NCBI RefSeq assembly: GCF_019923745.1
Contig: NZ_JAANOG010000004.1
Location: 186,001-250,000 of the forward strand
From: Aquirufa aurantiipilula
GTDB lineage: Bacteria; Bacteroidota; Bacteroidia; Cytophagales; Spirosomataceae
Reading direction: 5' to 3'
Length of the DNA: 64,000 bases
This document shows, one piece after another, positions 9,059 through 19,354 of the stretch (its first letter is position 1; every line of letters starts with the position of its first letter). A program made the translations under genes and the position numbers. Under the pieces are notes generated by a model, which saw only the letters and a program-made list of their open reading frames with translations, was not told the origin of the DNA and made no database searches.

Positions 9059-12000
9059 TTTGTCGCTTTGTATTGTAAGATGCCTCCTTGGTTGATTCCT
9101 ATAAACAATTGTTTTCCCATTACTTGCATGGACCGAACATCTCCTTGTAACCAAAGTCCTGTTTTCTTAGGGGAAAGGGCCTCATAGCTTAAATTACCTT
9201 TGGATGTCAAGACTAAACCTGAATTGGCATCCATTTTACCAATCCGTAATTTGGCATGGTTCATATTACCAGCTAGCACGATATCCGCATCTTTTTGCCC
9301 ATCTTTAGGTAGGACTGCGATGGCGTAAATAGGGGAGGATTGTGCTTCCCAAGGTAATTTGACGGATTCAAATTGACCTTTAGAATTCAGTTGAAAGAGA
9401 GAGGTTTTTAATTCAGTAGCTTTCCAAACTTGCTCTCCTTTTTGCTCTTCTTCCGTGATAATATCCGACAATTTAGCTTCAGCAAAACTTTGATAATCCG
9501 TAAATCGAGTACGCATGATACTCATTTGATCCAATAATTCATCCCTTGTCATGAAAGGTACAGACTCACCTTTGACATAAGTACATAAAATAGGATCTAT
9601 GGAGCCATTTTGGTCATAATCCTTGTAATGCAGTTCCATAGCTTGCTCAGTTGACGCTTTCCATTGACTGTTTAGACCTAAATTACCTACCAATATTTCT
9701 TTCTTCCCATCCCGATTCAAATCTTCGATTCGAATGCTATTCCATAAACCTTGAGGAGAGTTTTCAAAGAATGTCGATGTGCTTTCTTCAAAGGCTTTGT
9801 TATTCAGCGTAAAGATTTTGATAGGCATGAATTCTCCCACCAAAACCAACTCTTTCTTTCCATCTTGATTTAAATCGTCCCAAGCGGCGTCGGTCACCAT
9901 TCCAGCGTGTTGTATGGCGGGAAATTGTGCGCTAATATTTTTGAATTTACCAGCACCTTGATTGAGTAGGACAAAGGAGGCAGGACATTCGGGATATTTA
10001 CCTGGAATCACTCGTCCACCTACGAATACATCCAGTAAGCGATCTTGGTTGATATCAATGATTTGAATACAAGATTTACTGACTCCTAGACTAGGTAATG
10101 GAACAGTTGATTTTTTGAAATTCCCTTTACCATCATTGATATACAAGCGATCAGCCAGTTTGGCATCATTTGCTTCCATCAATCCATAGCCACCACTGAC
10201 AACCCATAAATCTAGATCACCATCTCCATCAACATCAAAAAACTGGGCATCACTATCCTCAAAACCATTGTCTTGACTCATGGCTGAAGGCACTCGTTTA
10301 AATTCTCCAGTGCTTTGTTGAAGGTATAATGTAGCACCTTTGCCAGCTTGATTTCCAACAAATATATCTTCCAATTTATCCCCATTGACATCACCTGTAC
10401 TTTGGCATGGACCTACATAAGATAAAGGAAGAGTGATTTGGGTTTGGCGTTTAAAATCATTGAATTCCTCCTGTGCTTTCTCAAAGCTTTGTAAGGTTTT
10501 TACTTGAACAAATAGCGGGCTTTCTGAATTTTGGCTTTTAGAAGGAAGGACTTTCGCTTCGGATTCTTTTAAAGTAATTTGGCTGGCAACCACTTTTTTG
10601 ATCACTTGGGATTTACCTGAATTCCAAACGATTTGAACGGAATCAATAGGTGCATTACTTCCTAAACCTACATGCAATATTGGAGACACACTTGATTGAT
10701 ATCCTCGGTATAAATTTTGTTCAAAATATTGGTTTTTACCACCTTGATAAACCCAGATTTTGGCCCCTAAACCAAGGGTATTTAAGCCGTCTCCTTGAAG
10801 TTTAATTTGAAGGTTTTTATTCTCTTTTTTGAGTTCGTTACTTTTATTCTCAAATATGAATGCAGGTTTATTGATGTTATTCACAATCAGCTCTAAGTCG
10901 CCATCGCCGTCCAAATCAGCATAGGCAGCGCCATTACTATTGGAGGTATTTTCCATTCCCCAGGCTTTGGTTACGGAATTGAACGTACCATTCTGCTGGT
11001 TTTTAAACATGTAATTACTGATGTTGGAAGCAGGCATTTTTTGAACTAATTCCAGCACGTTTTGTCTTTGGATGGATGCTTGATTGTTTTGAACATAATC
11101 TCCCATGTATTTAAGGAAATCCAGGTTGGTATAATCCCTTAAATACCCATTGGTGATGTACAAGTCTTTCCAGCCATCATTATCATAATCTGCGAACAGT
11201 GCACTCCAGCTCCAATCCGTATTGGAGATTCCAGCCAATTGTCCCAATTCATGAAATTTAGGTTCTTGAGTAGTAGGGTCAATGCCTTGGTTGACTTGCA
11301 ACATATTTCTCATGTATTGATGGCCAAAACCCACTGCCACATTGAAATTAAATTTCTCGTAGTTATCTGGAGCCATCAAATTCTTTTGTCGCAAATTATC
11401 TTCAGGCAACATATCCAACGTGAATATGTCAGCCAGGCCATCATTGTTGATATCGGCAATGTCATTTCCCATAGAAAAATGGGAAGTATGTCCCATGCTT
11501 TTCTGAATGACGTTTTTGAATTTTTTCCCTAGTTGGTTGATGTATAAATAATCGGGAATGGTATAGTCGTTGGAAACATAAAAATCCAACCAGCCATCGG
11601 CATTGACATCCGATATACCCACCGCTAAGCCATAAGATAGGGTAGAGCTAGTAATCCCTAAGGATGAGGTAACATCGCTGAATTGACCTTTTTGTTTTTG
11701 TTGATAGAAGCGTAAACCACTGTTAAGATCTTCTTTTTTTAGCAAATCTGCAGTGCTGGCTTCATCCAATATGGGTAGTGATTTAGGATTGTGATTCACC
11801 AAAATCATGTCGAGATCTTGGTCTTTATCGTAGTCAAAGAAAACGGCCTGAGTGCTATTAGCCGGGCTATCTAGGCCATATGCGGCTGCTTCATCTTTAA
11901 ACAAAGGGACGCCAGCTGCATCATTTCCTTGATTGATGAATAACTGGTTTCGTTTTTTATCTGGAGGTAAATTTCCAGAATAACAGAGGTAAATATCTAA

Positions 12001-12393
12001 TTTATTGTCGCCATTGATGTCCACAAAGGAAACCCCTGTTTTCCATGGGCCTGGTCTGCCTGTAACGCCAGCTATTTCGGCTACTTCTTTAAATACCAAG
12101 TTCCCTTGATTCAGGTACAAATGGTTGTTTTCCATATTACTGGAAAAATACATGTCTTGTTTTCCATCTCCATTCAAATCCCCTGTCGCTACTCCGCCAC
12201 CATTGTAGAAGTATTCATACATCAGGACATTGGTATTTAATCCTTCTTCAATTTTGTTTTCAAAATTGACATGACTTTGTTCTGGACTTAATAATTGGAA
12301 AAGTTGAGGTTCAGGATTGCTCTCTAAATCTGTTTTTGCCTTTTGGCAAGAAAAGCTAATGATGACAAGTAGGAGAGCAAAATAATTTTTCAC
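9055..12393 (-). CDS. FG-GAP/VCBS repeat lipoprotein with ASPIC/UnbV domain
   Basis: About 1112 residues of beta-propeller repeats with many Ca2+-binding loops of the form DxNxDGxxD (for example DLNGDGKQD, DINGDNKLD, DVDGDGDLD). An ASPIC/UnbV segment (GLGSNAPIDSVQIVWNSG) lies mid-protein. I chose the GTG at 12393 as start because it gives a clean lipoprotein signal (KNYFALLLVIISFSC, Cys16). The in-frame ATG at 12435 sits in the loop of a terminator hairpin and adds 14 residues in front of the signal. These surface proteins commonly accompany SusC/SusD and probably bind or process the imported glycan; no enzymatic function is established. The PAP2 gene overlaps its stop by four bases. Confidence 0.87.
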   Translation of the reverse strand: MKNYFALLLVIISFSCQKAKTDLESNPEPQLFQLLSPEQSHVNFENKIEEGLNTNVLMYEYFYNGGGVATGDLNGDGKQDMYFSSNMENNHLYLNQGNLVFKEVAEIAGVTGRPGPWKTGVSFVDINGDNKLDIYLCYSGNLPPDKKRNQLFINQGNDAAGVPLFKDEAAAYGLDSPANSTQAVFFDYDKDQDLDMILVNHNPKSLPILDEASTADLLKKEDLNSGLRFYQQKQKGQFSDVTSSLGITSSTLSYGLAVGISDVNADGWLDFYVSNDYTIPDYLYINQLGKKFKNVIQKSMGHTSHFSMGNDIADINNDGLADIFTLDMLPEDNLRQKNLMAPDNYEKFNFNVAVGFGHQYMRNMLQVNQGIDPTTQEPKFHELGQLAGISNTDWSWSALFADYDNDGWKDLYITNGYLRDYTNLDFLKYMGDYVQNNQASIQRQNVLELVQKMPASNISNYMFKNQQNGTFNSVTKAWGMENTSNSNGAAYADLDGDGDLELIVNNINKPAFIFENKSNELKKENKNLQIKLQGDGLNTLGLGAKIWVYQGGKNQYFEQNLYRGYQSSVSPILHVGLGSNAPIDSVQIVWNSGKSQVIKKVVASQITLKESEAKVLPSKSQNSESPLFVQVKTLQSFEKAQEEFNDFKRQTQITLPLSYVGPCQSTGDVNGDKLEDIFVGNQAGKGATLYLQQSTGEFKRVPSAMSQDNGFEDSDAQFFDVDGDGDLDLWVVSGGYGLMEANDAKLADRLYINDGKGNFKKSTVPLPSLGVSKSCIQIIDINQDRLLDVFVGGRVIPGKYPECPASFVLLNQGAGKFKNISAQFPAIQHAGMVTDAAWDDLNQDGKKELVLVGEFMPIKIFTLNNKAFEESTSTFFENSPQGLWNSIRIEDLNRDGKKEILVGNLGLNSQWKASTEQAMELHYKDYDQNGSIDPILCTYVKGESVPFMTRDELLDQMSIMRTRFTDYQSFAEAKLSDIITEEEQKGEQVWKATELKTSLFQLNSKGQFESVKLPWEAQSSPIYAIAVLPKDGQKDADIVLAGNMNHAKLRIGKMDANSGLVLTSKGNLSYEALSPKKTGLWLQGDVRSMQVMGKQLFIGINQGGILQYKATK

Positions 12394-12419
12394 GTGACAA
12401 TGGATAAATAATGAAAAAA

Positions 12420-12453
12420 GGAAATGGTAAAGCATTTCTACTTTACCATTTCC
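12420..12453 (-). terminator. Terminator or attenuator between SusD and the FG-GAP gene
   Basis: A 13-bp perfect stem (GGAAATGGTAAAG and its complement) closes an 8-base loop, 17 bases after the SusD stop on the minus strand. It is followed on that strand by six T (12419-12414). The loop contains the upstream ATG of the next frame. It probably lowers expression of the downstream genes relative to SusC and SusD. Confidence 0.82.
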
Positions 12454-12469
12454 TTACAAATATACTAGA

Positions 12470-14320
12470 TTAATATCCAGGATTTTGAACCAACTTATTA
12501 TTACGGTTCATTTCATCACGATGGATTGGCAAGAAGTACATCTTGTCTAACCAAGTTCTGTTCTCTTTACCTGGGTCCATTTCAACTACTTTATATGAAT
12601 AATCAAAGCTGCTTGGATCATACTTATAAAGTGATACTGTTTTTCCTGGCTTCAAAGAACCAAACACGTTGATGATTTTCACTTTCGCACCTAAGGTGTT
12701 GGTAGCAATCATCCAACGACGGGCATCATGGTAACGATGCTCTTCAAAGGCCAATTCCACACGACGCTCGTTGCGATAACGCTCACGTAAAGCACTGCCA
12801 GATTCTGTTACGGCTGGCATACCTGAACGGAAACGAATTTTGTTCAACCAAGCACGAGCTTCAGCATCTTGACCCAATTCGATACAAGCCTCAACATAGT
12901 TTAAGACTGCTTCTGTATAACGGAAGAAAGGCCAAGGGATTTGTTGCCATGTATTTTGATCAACAATTCCAGGATTAGGGTCAGTGAACTTACGGAAATA
13001 ATATCCAGTGTAGCTACCATTCCAATCCTCTACTGTACTCTTACGAGTATCTAAACCGAAGTAAGATACTTTTCCAGAGCCAGAAGAAAGTTCATATTGA
13101 CCTGTTTGAATTTGGTTCATTGGATCTTTTGAAGCTACGTCAGCAGTTCTAGGCTTCCAGTTTGCACCATCATACAATAAAGTCGCATAGAAACGTGGAT
13201 CACGATTATCATATGGACTAGCTGCATGGCCTGGGTTAGACCAAGAGAACTTAGAACCATCCATCATTTCGTAATCATCTACGAAGTTTTGAATAGGAGC
13301 ATTTCCAGCCCAGTTGTGGTATCCATTTGGACCATTAAATAAACCGATACGACCACCATTTTCTTGTTTAGCATTGATGAAATAGCGAGCAAAGATTAAT
13401 TCTTTTTCACCACCATTTTTTGCTAATGAGTTATTTTGATAGTTCGTAACAGCATCATTTTTCTCTGCTGGTGCAGATAAGTTCAATGCATTACCAAATC
13501 CAGGTAAATCCAATACAGCCTTAGCAGCATCTTTGGCTTTTGTCCAACGAGCCGCGCGGTCGCCAGAAGTATAGGCTAAGATTGCTGGAGTAGCAAATGC
13601 AGCCATAGCAGTTGACTTAGATTTCGCTGTTGTAGCATCGTATAAATCACTAGCTCCATATAAAAGGATACGTGATTTTAACGCTAAACAAGCAGCTCTA
13701 CTTCCTCTTCCTGCTGCCAATGATTTACCATTCAATAAAGCTGCTGCTTCATCGCAATCTTTCACGATAAAGTTGATACATTCTTCCATGGTATTTCTTT
13801 GAGTAAGGAAGTCTGAATCCGTTAAAGCATAGGCTTTATCAACGATAGGTACACCACCATAATAGCGAACTAATTGGTGATAAAAATAAGCACGCATGAA
13901 TTTAGCTTCACCTGTTAAACGCTCCACTAAGGCCGTTGGGAAGGTAGTCGCTTTTTTCAAATTAGCTAAGGCCAAGTTACATGCACGAATACGTGTGTAC
14001 ATGTTTTGCCAGCTAAGTGTACCATTCACCCAACCAATATCTGCTGGGTTAGAGCGTGATTCCGTGATGGTAGTAATACCACGTCCCGGGTGAGTAAAGG
14101 ATGCTTCGTCCGTTAGGGAAGCAAGCATTTGCTCGTCAAATCCACCGTTTCCTAAACCTCCGTACAATTCTGTTACGAATGCCTCGGCCAAGTTAGGGTC
14201 AGTCCAAACAACCGATTCCGATAGTTGGTCCAGCGGCTTTGTATTAACAAAATCGTCATTGCAGCTGGTTAATACGGTACTAAAAAATGCTAGTGCAATG
14301 ATTATGTTTCTTTTTTTCAT
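12470..14320 (-). CDS. SusD/RagB family nutrient-binding outer membrane lipoprotein
   Basis: 616 residues. The signal peptide ends in TVLTSC, so Cys20 is the lipidated residue. The typical SusD features are visible: N-terminal DDFVNTKPLDQLSE, TPR-like helices containing ARAYFYHQLVRYYGGVPIV, and the C-terminal RRVELAFEEHRYHDARRW block. SusD proteins sit on top of the SusC transporter and capture oligosaccharides at the cell surface. The gene starts 22 bases after the SusC stop and is co-transcribed with it. The cognate glycan is not evident. Confidence 0.95.
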   Translation of the reverse strand: MKKRNIIIALAFFSTVLTSCNDDFVNTKPLDQLSESVVWTDPNLAEAFVTELYGGLGNGGFDEQMLASLTDEASFTHPGRGITTITESRSNPADIGWVNGTLSWQNMYTRIRACNLALANLKKATTFPTALVERLTGEAKFMRAYFYHQLVRYYGGVPIVDKAYALTDSDFLTQRNTMEECINFIVKDCDEAAALLNGKSLAAGRGSRAACLALKSRILLYGASDLYDATTAKSKSTAMAAFATPAILAYTSGDRAARWTKAKDAAKAVLDLPGFGNALNLSAPAEKNDAVTNYQNNSLAKNGGEKELIFARYFINAKQENGGRIGLFNGPNGYHNWAGNAPIQNFVDDYEMMDGSKFSWSNPGHAASPYDNRDPRFYATLLYDGANWKPRTADVASKDPMNQIQTGQYELSSGSGKVSYFGLDTRKSTVEDWNGSYTGYYFRKFTDPNPGIVDQNTWQQIPWPFFRYTEAVLNYVEACIELGQDAEARAWLNKIRFRSGMPAVTESGSALRERYRNERRVELAFEEHRYHDARRWMIATNTLGAKVKIINVFGSLKPGKTVSLYKYDPSSFDYSYKVVEMDPGKENRTWLDKMYFLPIHRDEMNRNNKLVQNPGY

Positions 14321-14342
14321 AATGAATACGATAGTTTATGAG

Positions 14343-17300
14343 TTAAAAAGTAGCTGTTAAACCTACGTTTATGATTCTTGACTGTGGGTAATACTGTCCA
14401 GTAGCATTAGATGATTCTGGATCGTATACTTTCAATTTGTCAAACGTCAATAAGTTCAAACCATTCGTGTAAACACGGCAGTTTTTCAAACCTATTTTAG
14501 CTAAAGCAGAAGCTGGAATGTTGTATCCAATTTCTAAGTTTTTCAAACGAATGTAGTCAGTACTACGTAACCAATAGGTATTGTTATTTGAATAGTATTG
14601 GTCACTACGGTTAGCGATACGTGGATGCTCGCTGCTTGGATTTTCAACTGTCCAACGATTTTTGTAAATATCCAAAAGGAAGTTACCAATGTTTCCAGAT
14701 TCACCAGCACTTACATATTGTTGTGCACCGGCTGCTCCTTGGAACAAAATCGTCAAATCAAATCCTTTGTACTGAGCACCTAAGTTAAATCCACCTTGGA
14801 ATAAAGGCAATTGAGTGAAGTCATTACGTACTTGATCATCTGGAGTGATTTTTCCATCACCGTTGTAATCCTTGTATTTCATGTCACCCGGACGTAAGGT
14901 GTTCACGATAGCTTTGTAGTTGATGGTGTTCGCATCAATTTCCGCTTGATCTTTGAATACTCCATCATACAAGTATGCCTGATAAGTATACATTGGCTTA
15001 CCTGTAGTTCTTTGCCACTCTGGTGCACCTGGAGCTTCATCCCAGAACAAGATTTTGTTCTTAGCATAACCACCATTTAAACCTACATTGAATGTCAAAT
15101 CACCAATTTGGTCACGGTATCCTAAAGTAAAGTCAAATCCTTGGTTAGAAACCTCTCCAATGTTTTGTGCTGGAAGAGTTAAACCCGTAGACTGTGGTAC
15201 AGAAGCATTTTTTACCCAAAGGATATCAGTTCTTTTGTTGTAGAAATAATCTAATTCAAAAGTCAATTTATTGTTGAATAAAGCTCCTTCTAAACCGATA
15301 TCCGAGTTAGTTGCCACTTCCCACTTAATGTTATTATTCGGGATTTTAGTTTCAAACAAGGTCTTCGTTTCTACGTTTCCAATGATGTAAGATCTAAATC
15401 CATAAGTAGACAAATACTGGTAGGTAGCGATTTGGTCATTACCCATTTGTCCCCATGATCCTCTTAACTTCAAGTAGTTGATTACTGGCAATTCGTTTTT
15501 GATGAAATTCTCTTCAGACATCACCCATCCTGCCATAACACCAGGGAAGAAACCATAACGAGTTTCTGGAGGGAAAATATCAGAACCATCATAACGCCAT
15601 AAGAATTCAGCTAAGTATTTCTCTTTATAGTTATAAGCCACACGACCGAAATAGTTCAAACGAGCTCTTTCATAAGCACCACCACCATTGTTTTTCTCTA
15701 AGTCACCACCGGCGAACATTTGATCCAAAGCAGTCGAGATGAAGAAACGGCGATACGCATTGAAGTTATCACCATTGATAGTTTCACGGTTAGTTCCTGC
15801 CAAAACAGTTAATCCATGATCATCGAATTTTCTTTCATATGTTAAAATACCACCCAATAATACGTTTAATTGAGATTCATTACCTAAAGTTAAACGAGGT
15901 TCAGCTGGTCCACGCTTACTAGCTACTAAGACTGGAGTAACTCCATCAGCTTCGAAGCCAGTTCCTTTTTCATATAATGTCCAAGGTGTCTCCCAACGTT
16001 TGGTATCTCTGAAACGCTTATCGATTGCTGCAGTTCCAGTAAATTTCAAACCTTTGATGTATGGGATTTTGATATCCAATTGACCATTGGTTTGGAAATA
16101 ACTTTGCTTGTCGCGGTCATAACCCGTTTGGTTTGTTGTAATAACCACTGGGTTTTCTCCATTCTCAATATCTGGACCCGGACGACCATCTGGCCAGAAT
16201 GCTGGCTGGTTTGGTTTTCCACGCATTTGCATACGGAAAATAGCACTCGCTGGTTTTGTAGGAAAGCGACGGTTTTCCTCACGTCCTAAAATACCCACTG
16301 ATAAGTTGACATTTTCATTGATTTTCGCATCTAAATTCAAACGAATATCATATTGTTGATATCCAGTAGCTGAATTTTTATAGAATGCGTCTTGGTTTTG
16401 GTATCCCAAAGAAGCCAAGTATTTGATGTTCTCACTACCACCACTCATTTGTACATTGTGACGAGATTGTGGCGACCAGTTCTTTAAAGTAGCACCATAC
16501 CAATCTGTGTTCGGGTGTAACCATGGATCTGATCCATCGTTGTACAACTTGATATCGTTAGGTGAATATGGAGCCTTACGTCCATTGTAAACGCCAGTTT
16601 CTTTGTATGCTTTAGTTGCATCTGCCCACTGGCTTACAGGCAATTGGTAAATATCCAAGTCATTTAACATGCCGGCATATTGCGCTGCATTCGCTAAAGC
16701 TGGAACAACAGTTGGCTGTGAAAAGCCTTGGTTAAACGAGTAAGATAATTCTGGTTTTCCAGATTTACCTTTTTTCGTTGTGATCAAAATAACACCGTTC
16801 GCTGCACGAGCACCATAGATGGCGGCAGAGGCGTCTTTCAATACGGAAACTGACTCAATGTCAGCTGGGTTAATACGGTCTAAACCACCCGCTCTGTTTG
16901 GGATACCATCAATTACGATTAAGGCATCACTGTTATTCAAGGTGTTAGCACCACGAATACGGATAGATGAACCATCATAACCAGGCTCACCACTACGGTT
17001 AACTGCAACCACACCGGCCATTCTACCAGCCAATGAGTTACTTAAGTTAACACTCGGTGACTTCTGTAGTTCATTTCCTTTAACAGAAACCACAGAGCCC
17101 GAAACGGTTGCTTTTTTCTGAACACCGTAACCTACTACCACTACTTCGGATAGACTTTTGGCATCAGGTTTTAAGCTAACATTAATGACACTCTGGTTTC
17201 CTACAGTTACTTCCTTAGGTTCGTAACTCACAAAAGAAAAGAGTAATTTACTTTGAGCGTTGGTAACGTTAATGGAATACTTACCATCAACATTGGTCGT

Positions 17301-17477
17301 AGTTCCTTTACTTGTTTCTTTGAGGATGATGTTGACACCGATGAGCGGTTCGCCTTTTTCATCAGTAACCGTACCAGTTACTGTAGACACTTTGCCTTGA
17401 CCCATGGAAATCCATGACATCGACAACAAAAATGCCAAAAGCAAAACCGCATTACTGCTAATAAATTTTGTTTTCAT
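14343..17477 (-). CDS. SusC/RagA family TonB-linked outer membrane protein
   Basis: About 1044 residues counted from the ATG at 17477, which starts a signal peptide (MKTKFISSNAVLLLAFLL); an upstream ATG at 17507 only adds ten residues before it. A carboxypeptidase-regulatory-like domain follows (GTVTDEKGEPLIGVNIILKE), then a TonB-box-like SEVVVVGYG, the plug domain and a long beta-barrel ending in GLTATF. SusC imports glycans or other polymers' oligomers across the outer membrane using TonB. It is first in an operon with SusD, the FG-GAP protein, the PAP2 protein and the DUF1080 protein. No SusR, hybrid two-component or anti-sigma regulator is adjacent. Confidence 0.96.
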   Translation of the reverse strand: MKTKFISSNAVLLLAFLLSMSWISMGQGKVSTVTGTVTDEKGEPLIGVNIILKETSKGTTTNVDGKYSINVTNAQSKLLFSFVSYEPKEVTVGNQSVINVSLKPDAKSLSEVVVVGYGVQKKATVSGSVVSVKGNELQKSPSVNLSNSLAGRMAGVVAVNRSGEPGYDGSSIRIRGANTLNNSDALIVIDGIPNRAGGLDRINPADIESVSVLKDASAAIYGARAANGVILITTKKGKSGKPELSYSFNQGFSQPTVVPALANAAQYAGMLNDLDIYQLPVSQWADATKAYKETGVYNGRKAPYSPNDIKLYNDGSDPWLHPNTDWYGATLKNWSPQSRHNVQMSGGSENIKYLASLGYQNQDAFYKNSATGYQQYDIRLNLDAKINENVNLSVGILGREENRRFPTKPASAIFRMQMRGKPNQPAFWPDGRPGPDIENGENPVVITTNQTGYDRDKQSYFQTNGQLDIKIPYIKGLKFTGTAAIDKRFRDTKRWETPWTLYEKGTGFEADGVTPVLVASKRGPAEPRLTLGNESQLNVLLGGILTYERKFDDHGLTVLAGTNRETINGDNFNAYRRFFISTALDQMFAGGDLEKNNGGGAYERARLNYFGRVAYNYKEKYLAEFLWRYDGSDIFPPETRYGFFPGVMAGWVMSEENFIKNELPVINYLKLRGSWGQMGNDQIATYQYLSTYGFRSYIIGNVETKTLFETKIPNNNIKWEVATNSDIGLEGALFNNKLTFELDYFYNKRTDILWVKNASVPQSTGLTLPAQNIGEVSNQGFDFTLGYRDQIGDLTFNVGLNGGYAKNKILFWDEAPGAPEWQRTTGKPMYTYQAYLYDGVFKDQAEIDANTINYKAIVNTLRPGDMKYKDYNGDGKITPDDQVRNDFTQLPLFQGGFNLGAQYKGFDLTILFQGAAGAQQYVSAGESGNIGNFLLDIYKNRWTVENPSSEHPRIANRSDQYYSNNNTYWLRSTDYIRLKNLEIGYNIPASALAKIGLKNCRVYTNGLNLLTFDKLKVYDPESSNATGQYYPQSRIINVGLTATF

Positions 17478-18062
17478 ACAAACGATGGTTAAATGGTTAA
17501 TCGACACAATAGGTTTATTGGTCGACGTAATAATTCATGAAATATAAGCCAACTTTTTTGAAAATTTACTCCTTTGAAAAAATCGAAAAACACATATTTA
17601 TCTAAAGGAAAGCTTTATTTGGCGGTAATTTATTAGAAAAATGCAATAAATAGTATCATTAGTGATGTAATCTACATTCCGATGTGTACTCCTAACTTAG
17701 CTTTTTTCAGCTACTTACGTGACTTTTGAACGCAGGTGTATATATGTTTAGATTTTTTCCTACTTCAAATTTTTCAAGAAATAGGTCAATTCTATTTTTT
17801 AATTTTTTTTAAGAATTTGGTGTAAAGTTTTTTTACATCTTGTTACGAAAAGTCTAAATTCCCCTAAATACCTCCTAATTTAACTCAAAACCACAATTGC
17901 AATCCTTCCTTCATTTTGATTTTTCTTCATGGATTAACCAAGATTTTGGGATCGTCTTCTTGTTACATTCAAGCTATTCTCAGCCCGGGATATTCACCCA
18001 TGAACATCCAATTTACATTTAGCCATCGATTATCTTATTGATTTTGAATTAGATGCATTTTA
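17478..18062. other. Long divergent intergenic region upstream of SusC
   Basis: 585 bases without a credible gene. It must hold the SusC promoter on the minus strand, but no good TAnnTTTG element was found there. The sequence is AT-rich with T runs around 17735-17835. Apart from the operators described next to it, I see nothing specific. Confidence 0.5.
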
Positions 18063-18156
18063 TTATTTAAAATAATTCTAAATAATACCATTTCTTATTT
18101 GGAATTACTCTAAATAAGAAATAGCTTTGTTTATTATTTATAATTAGTCTACATAA
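18063..18156. promoter_or_regulatory. Three copies of a 23-bp palindromic operator
   Basis: Copies lie at 18063-18085, 18095-18117 and 18134-18156. Each fits TTATTT-N11-AAATAA (third copy ACATAA) and shares inner bases AATnAnTCT. Starts are 32 and 39 bases apart. Copy 2 covers the promoter from within the -33 box to five bases short of the -7 box, and copy 3 covers the likely transcription start, which suits a repressor. The form resembles metal-sensor (Fur- or DtxR-type) boxes, and the genes behind it look metal-related; the identity of the regulator is inference. Confidence 0.72.
18098..18129 (+). promoter_or_regulatory. Bacteroidota-type promoter (TTTG-N20-TAGCTTTG)
   Basis: A -33 box TTTG at 18098-18101 and a -7 box TAGCTTTG at 18122-18129 are separated by 20 bases, matching the known TTTG/TAnnTTTG promoter of this phylum. 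The predicted start is near 18136, about 37 bases before the DUF4856 gene. Confidence 0.75.
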
Positions 18157-18172
18157 AATTAATACATAAAAC

Positions 18173-19345
18173 ATGCCTAAAAATAACTTAAAACTGCATT
18201 TTATCTGGCTTTTTGCCTCCTTACTTGGATTTTCTTCCTGTGAAAATAGTTCAGATGTTGTCCCAAATCTTCGATCTAAAGTAGATTATAGTCTTTTAAC
18301 TCCTTCCACTCCCTACAAGCAATATTTCATCGATGCAAAAGGTGATACAACTGTTGATTTAAAATCAGGAAATACGCGATATAAGATGTTTGCTGCACTC
18401 AACTATTATTTGGGTGCCGCAGTCCGGGATAACAAGGCTTTGGATGCCAATTTAATGAAAGCAATGTATGCCAATAGTGCCAATTCATTTACCGATATAG
18501 CTAGCTTAAAGATTGTTGGAACAGATTTAAACACATCTGGTTTGGCGTTAAGAAATAGCACAGCTTCTTCTAAATCCACTTCAGAAGCAGAATTAGCCCG
18601 TACTCGTTTGGATGCTTTGTTTGTTGAAATGGCCACAGTGAGTAATTCTTTCGCTACTACTGCCTCCAAAGGAGTAGCTGGTAAACTAGGAACCTATTTA
18701 GTAGATTCTAAAGGGATTGAGACCGCTCAAATTATCCAAAAATCATTGATTGGAGCTTTGCAACTAGATTATATTGGTAACGTGTTGCTTACTACAGGTT
18801 TAACCGCAGACAATTATACCCTTGTTTCGGGTAAAAAATACACAGCTTTAGAGCATAATTGGGATGAGGCTTATGGTTTATTGACCTTAAATCCCATCTA
18901 TTTAGCAGGTTCTACAGATGCCGTTCGTGGTACATCAGAATCATTTTTAGGTTCATACATCTGGGAATACAATAAGGCTAGTTATGCTAATTTTCATTCA
19001 GCTTTTTTGAAAGGTCGGGCTGCCATTGTTAATAATGATTTGACTGAATTGAAAAAGCAAGCTGCTTTCATTCGAACTGAATCTGAAAAAGCCATTGCTT
19101 CTGCCGCTGTGGGATATTTAGCCAAATGGAAGACAGGTACCACCGATGCAGCTCGTGCACATGCTATTGGTGAAGGTTTGGGTTTTATTTATTCTTTACG
19201 CTATTGTACTTCATATAATGTAGATGCCAAATTTTCAGATGATATTCTAACAGCCTTAATCAGTTCGCCTAATGGATTTTGGGATCTAACCAATGATAAA
19301 ATTAACGCAGCTTCTGCTGCAATCAGTACCAAGTTTAAATTATAA
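18173..19345 (+). CDS. DUF4856 domain lipoprotein
   Basis: 390 residues with a lipoprotein signal whose cysteine is residue 23 (GFSSC). The body matches DUF4856 proteins as I know them: YSLLTPSTPYKQYF near the start, LEHNWDEAYGLL in the middle, and an SLRYCTS segment near the C-terminus. It is all-alpha in character with repeated Ala-rich helices. The biochemical role is not known; the family travels with imelysin-type metal-binding proteins, as here. First gene of the operon behind the triple operator. Confidence 0.85.
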   Translation: MPKNNLKLHFIWLFASLLGFSSCENSSDVVPNLRSKVDYSLLTPSTPYKQYFIDAKGDTTVDLKSGNTRYKMFAALNYYLGAAVRDNKALDANLMKAMYANSANSFTDIASLKIVGTDLNTSGLALRNSTASSKSTSEAELARTRLDALFVEMATVSNSFATTASKGVAGKLGTYLVDSKGIETAQIIQKSLIGALQLDYIGNVLLTTGLTADNYTLVSGKKYTALEHNWDEAYGLLTLNPIYLAGSTDAVRGTSESFLGSYIWEYNKASYANFHSAFLKGRAAIVNNDLTELKKQAAFIRTESEKAIASAAVGYLAKWKTGTTDAARAHAIGEGLGFIYSLRYCTSYNVDAKFSDDILTALISSPNGFWDLTNDKINAASAAISTKFKL

Positions 19346-19354
19346 CTCAACACC

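Noticed and set aside
9055-9154. Longer N-terminus for the PAP2 protein
   Set aside because: The extra 32 residues are Arg-rich, lie inside the neighbour gene and displace the lipoprotein signal.
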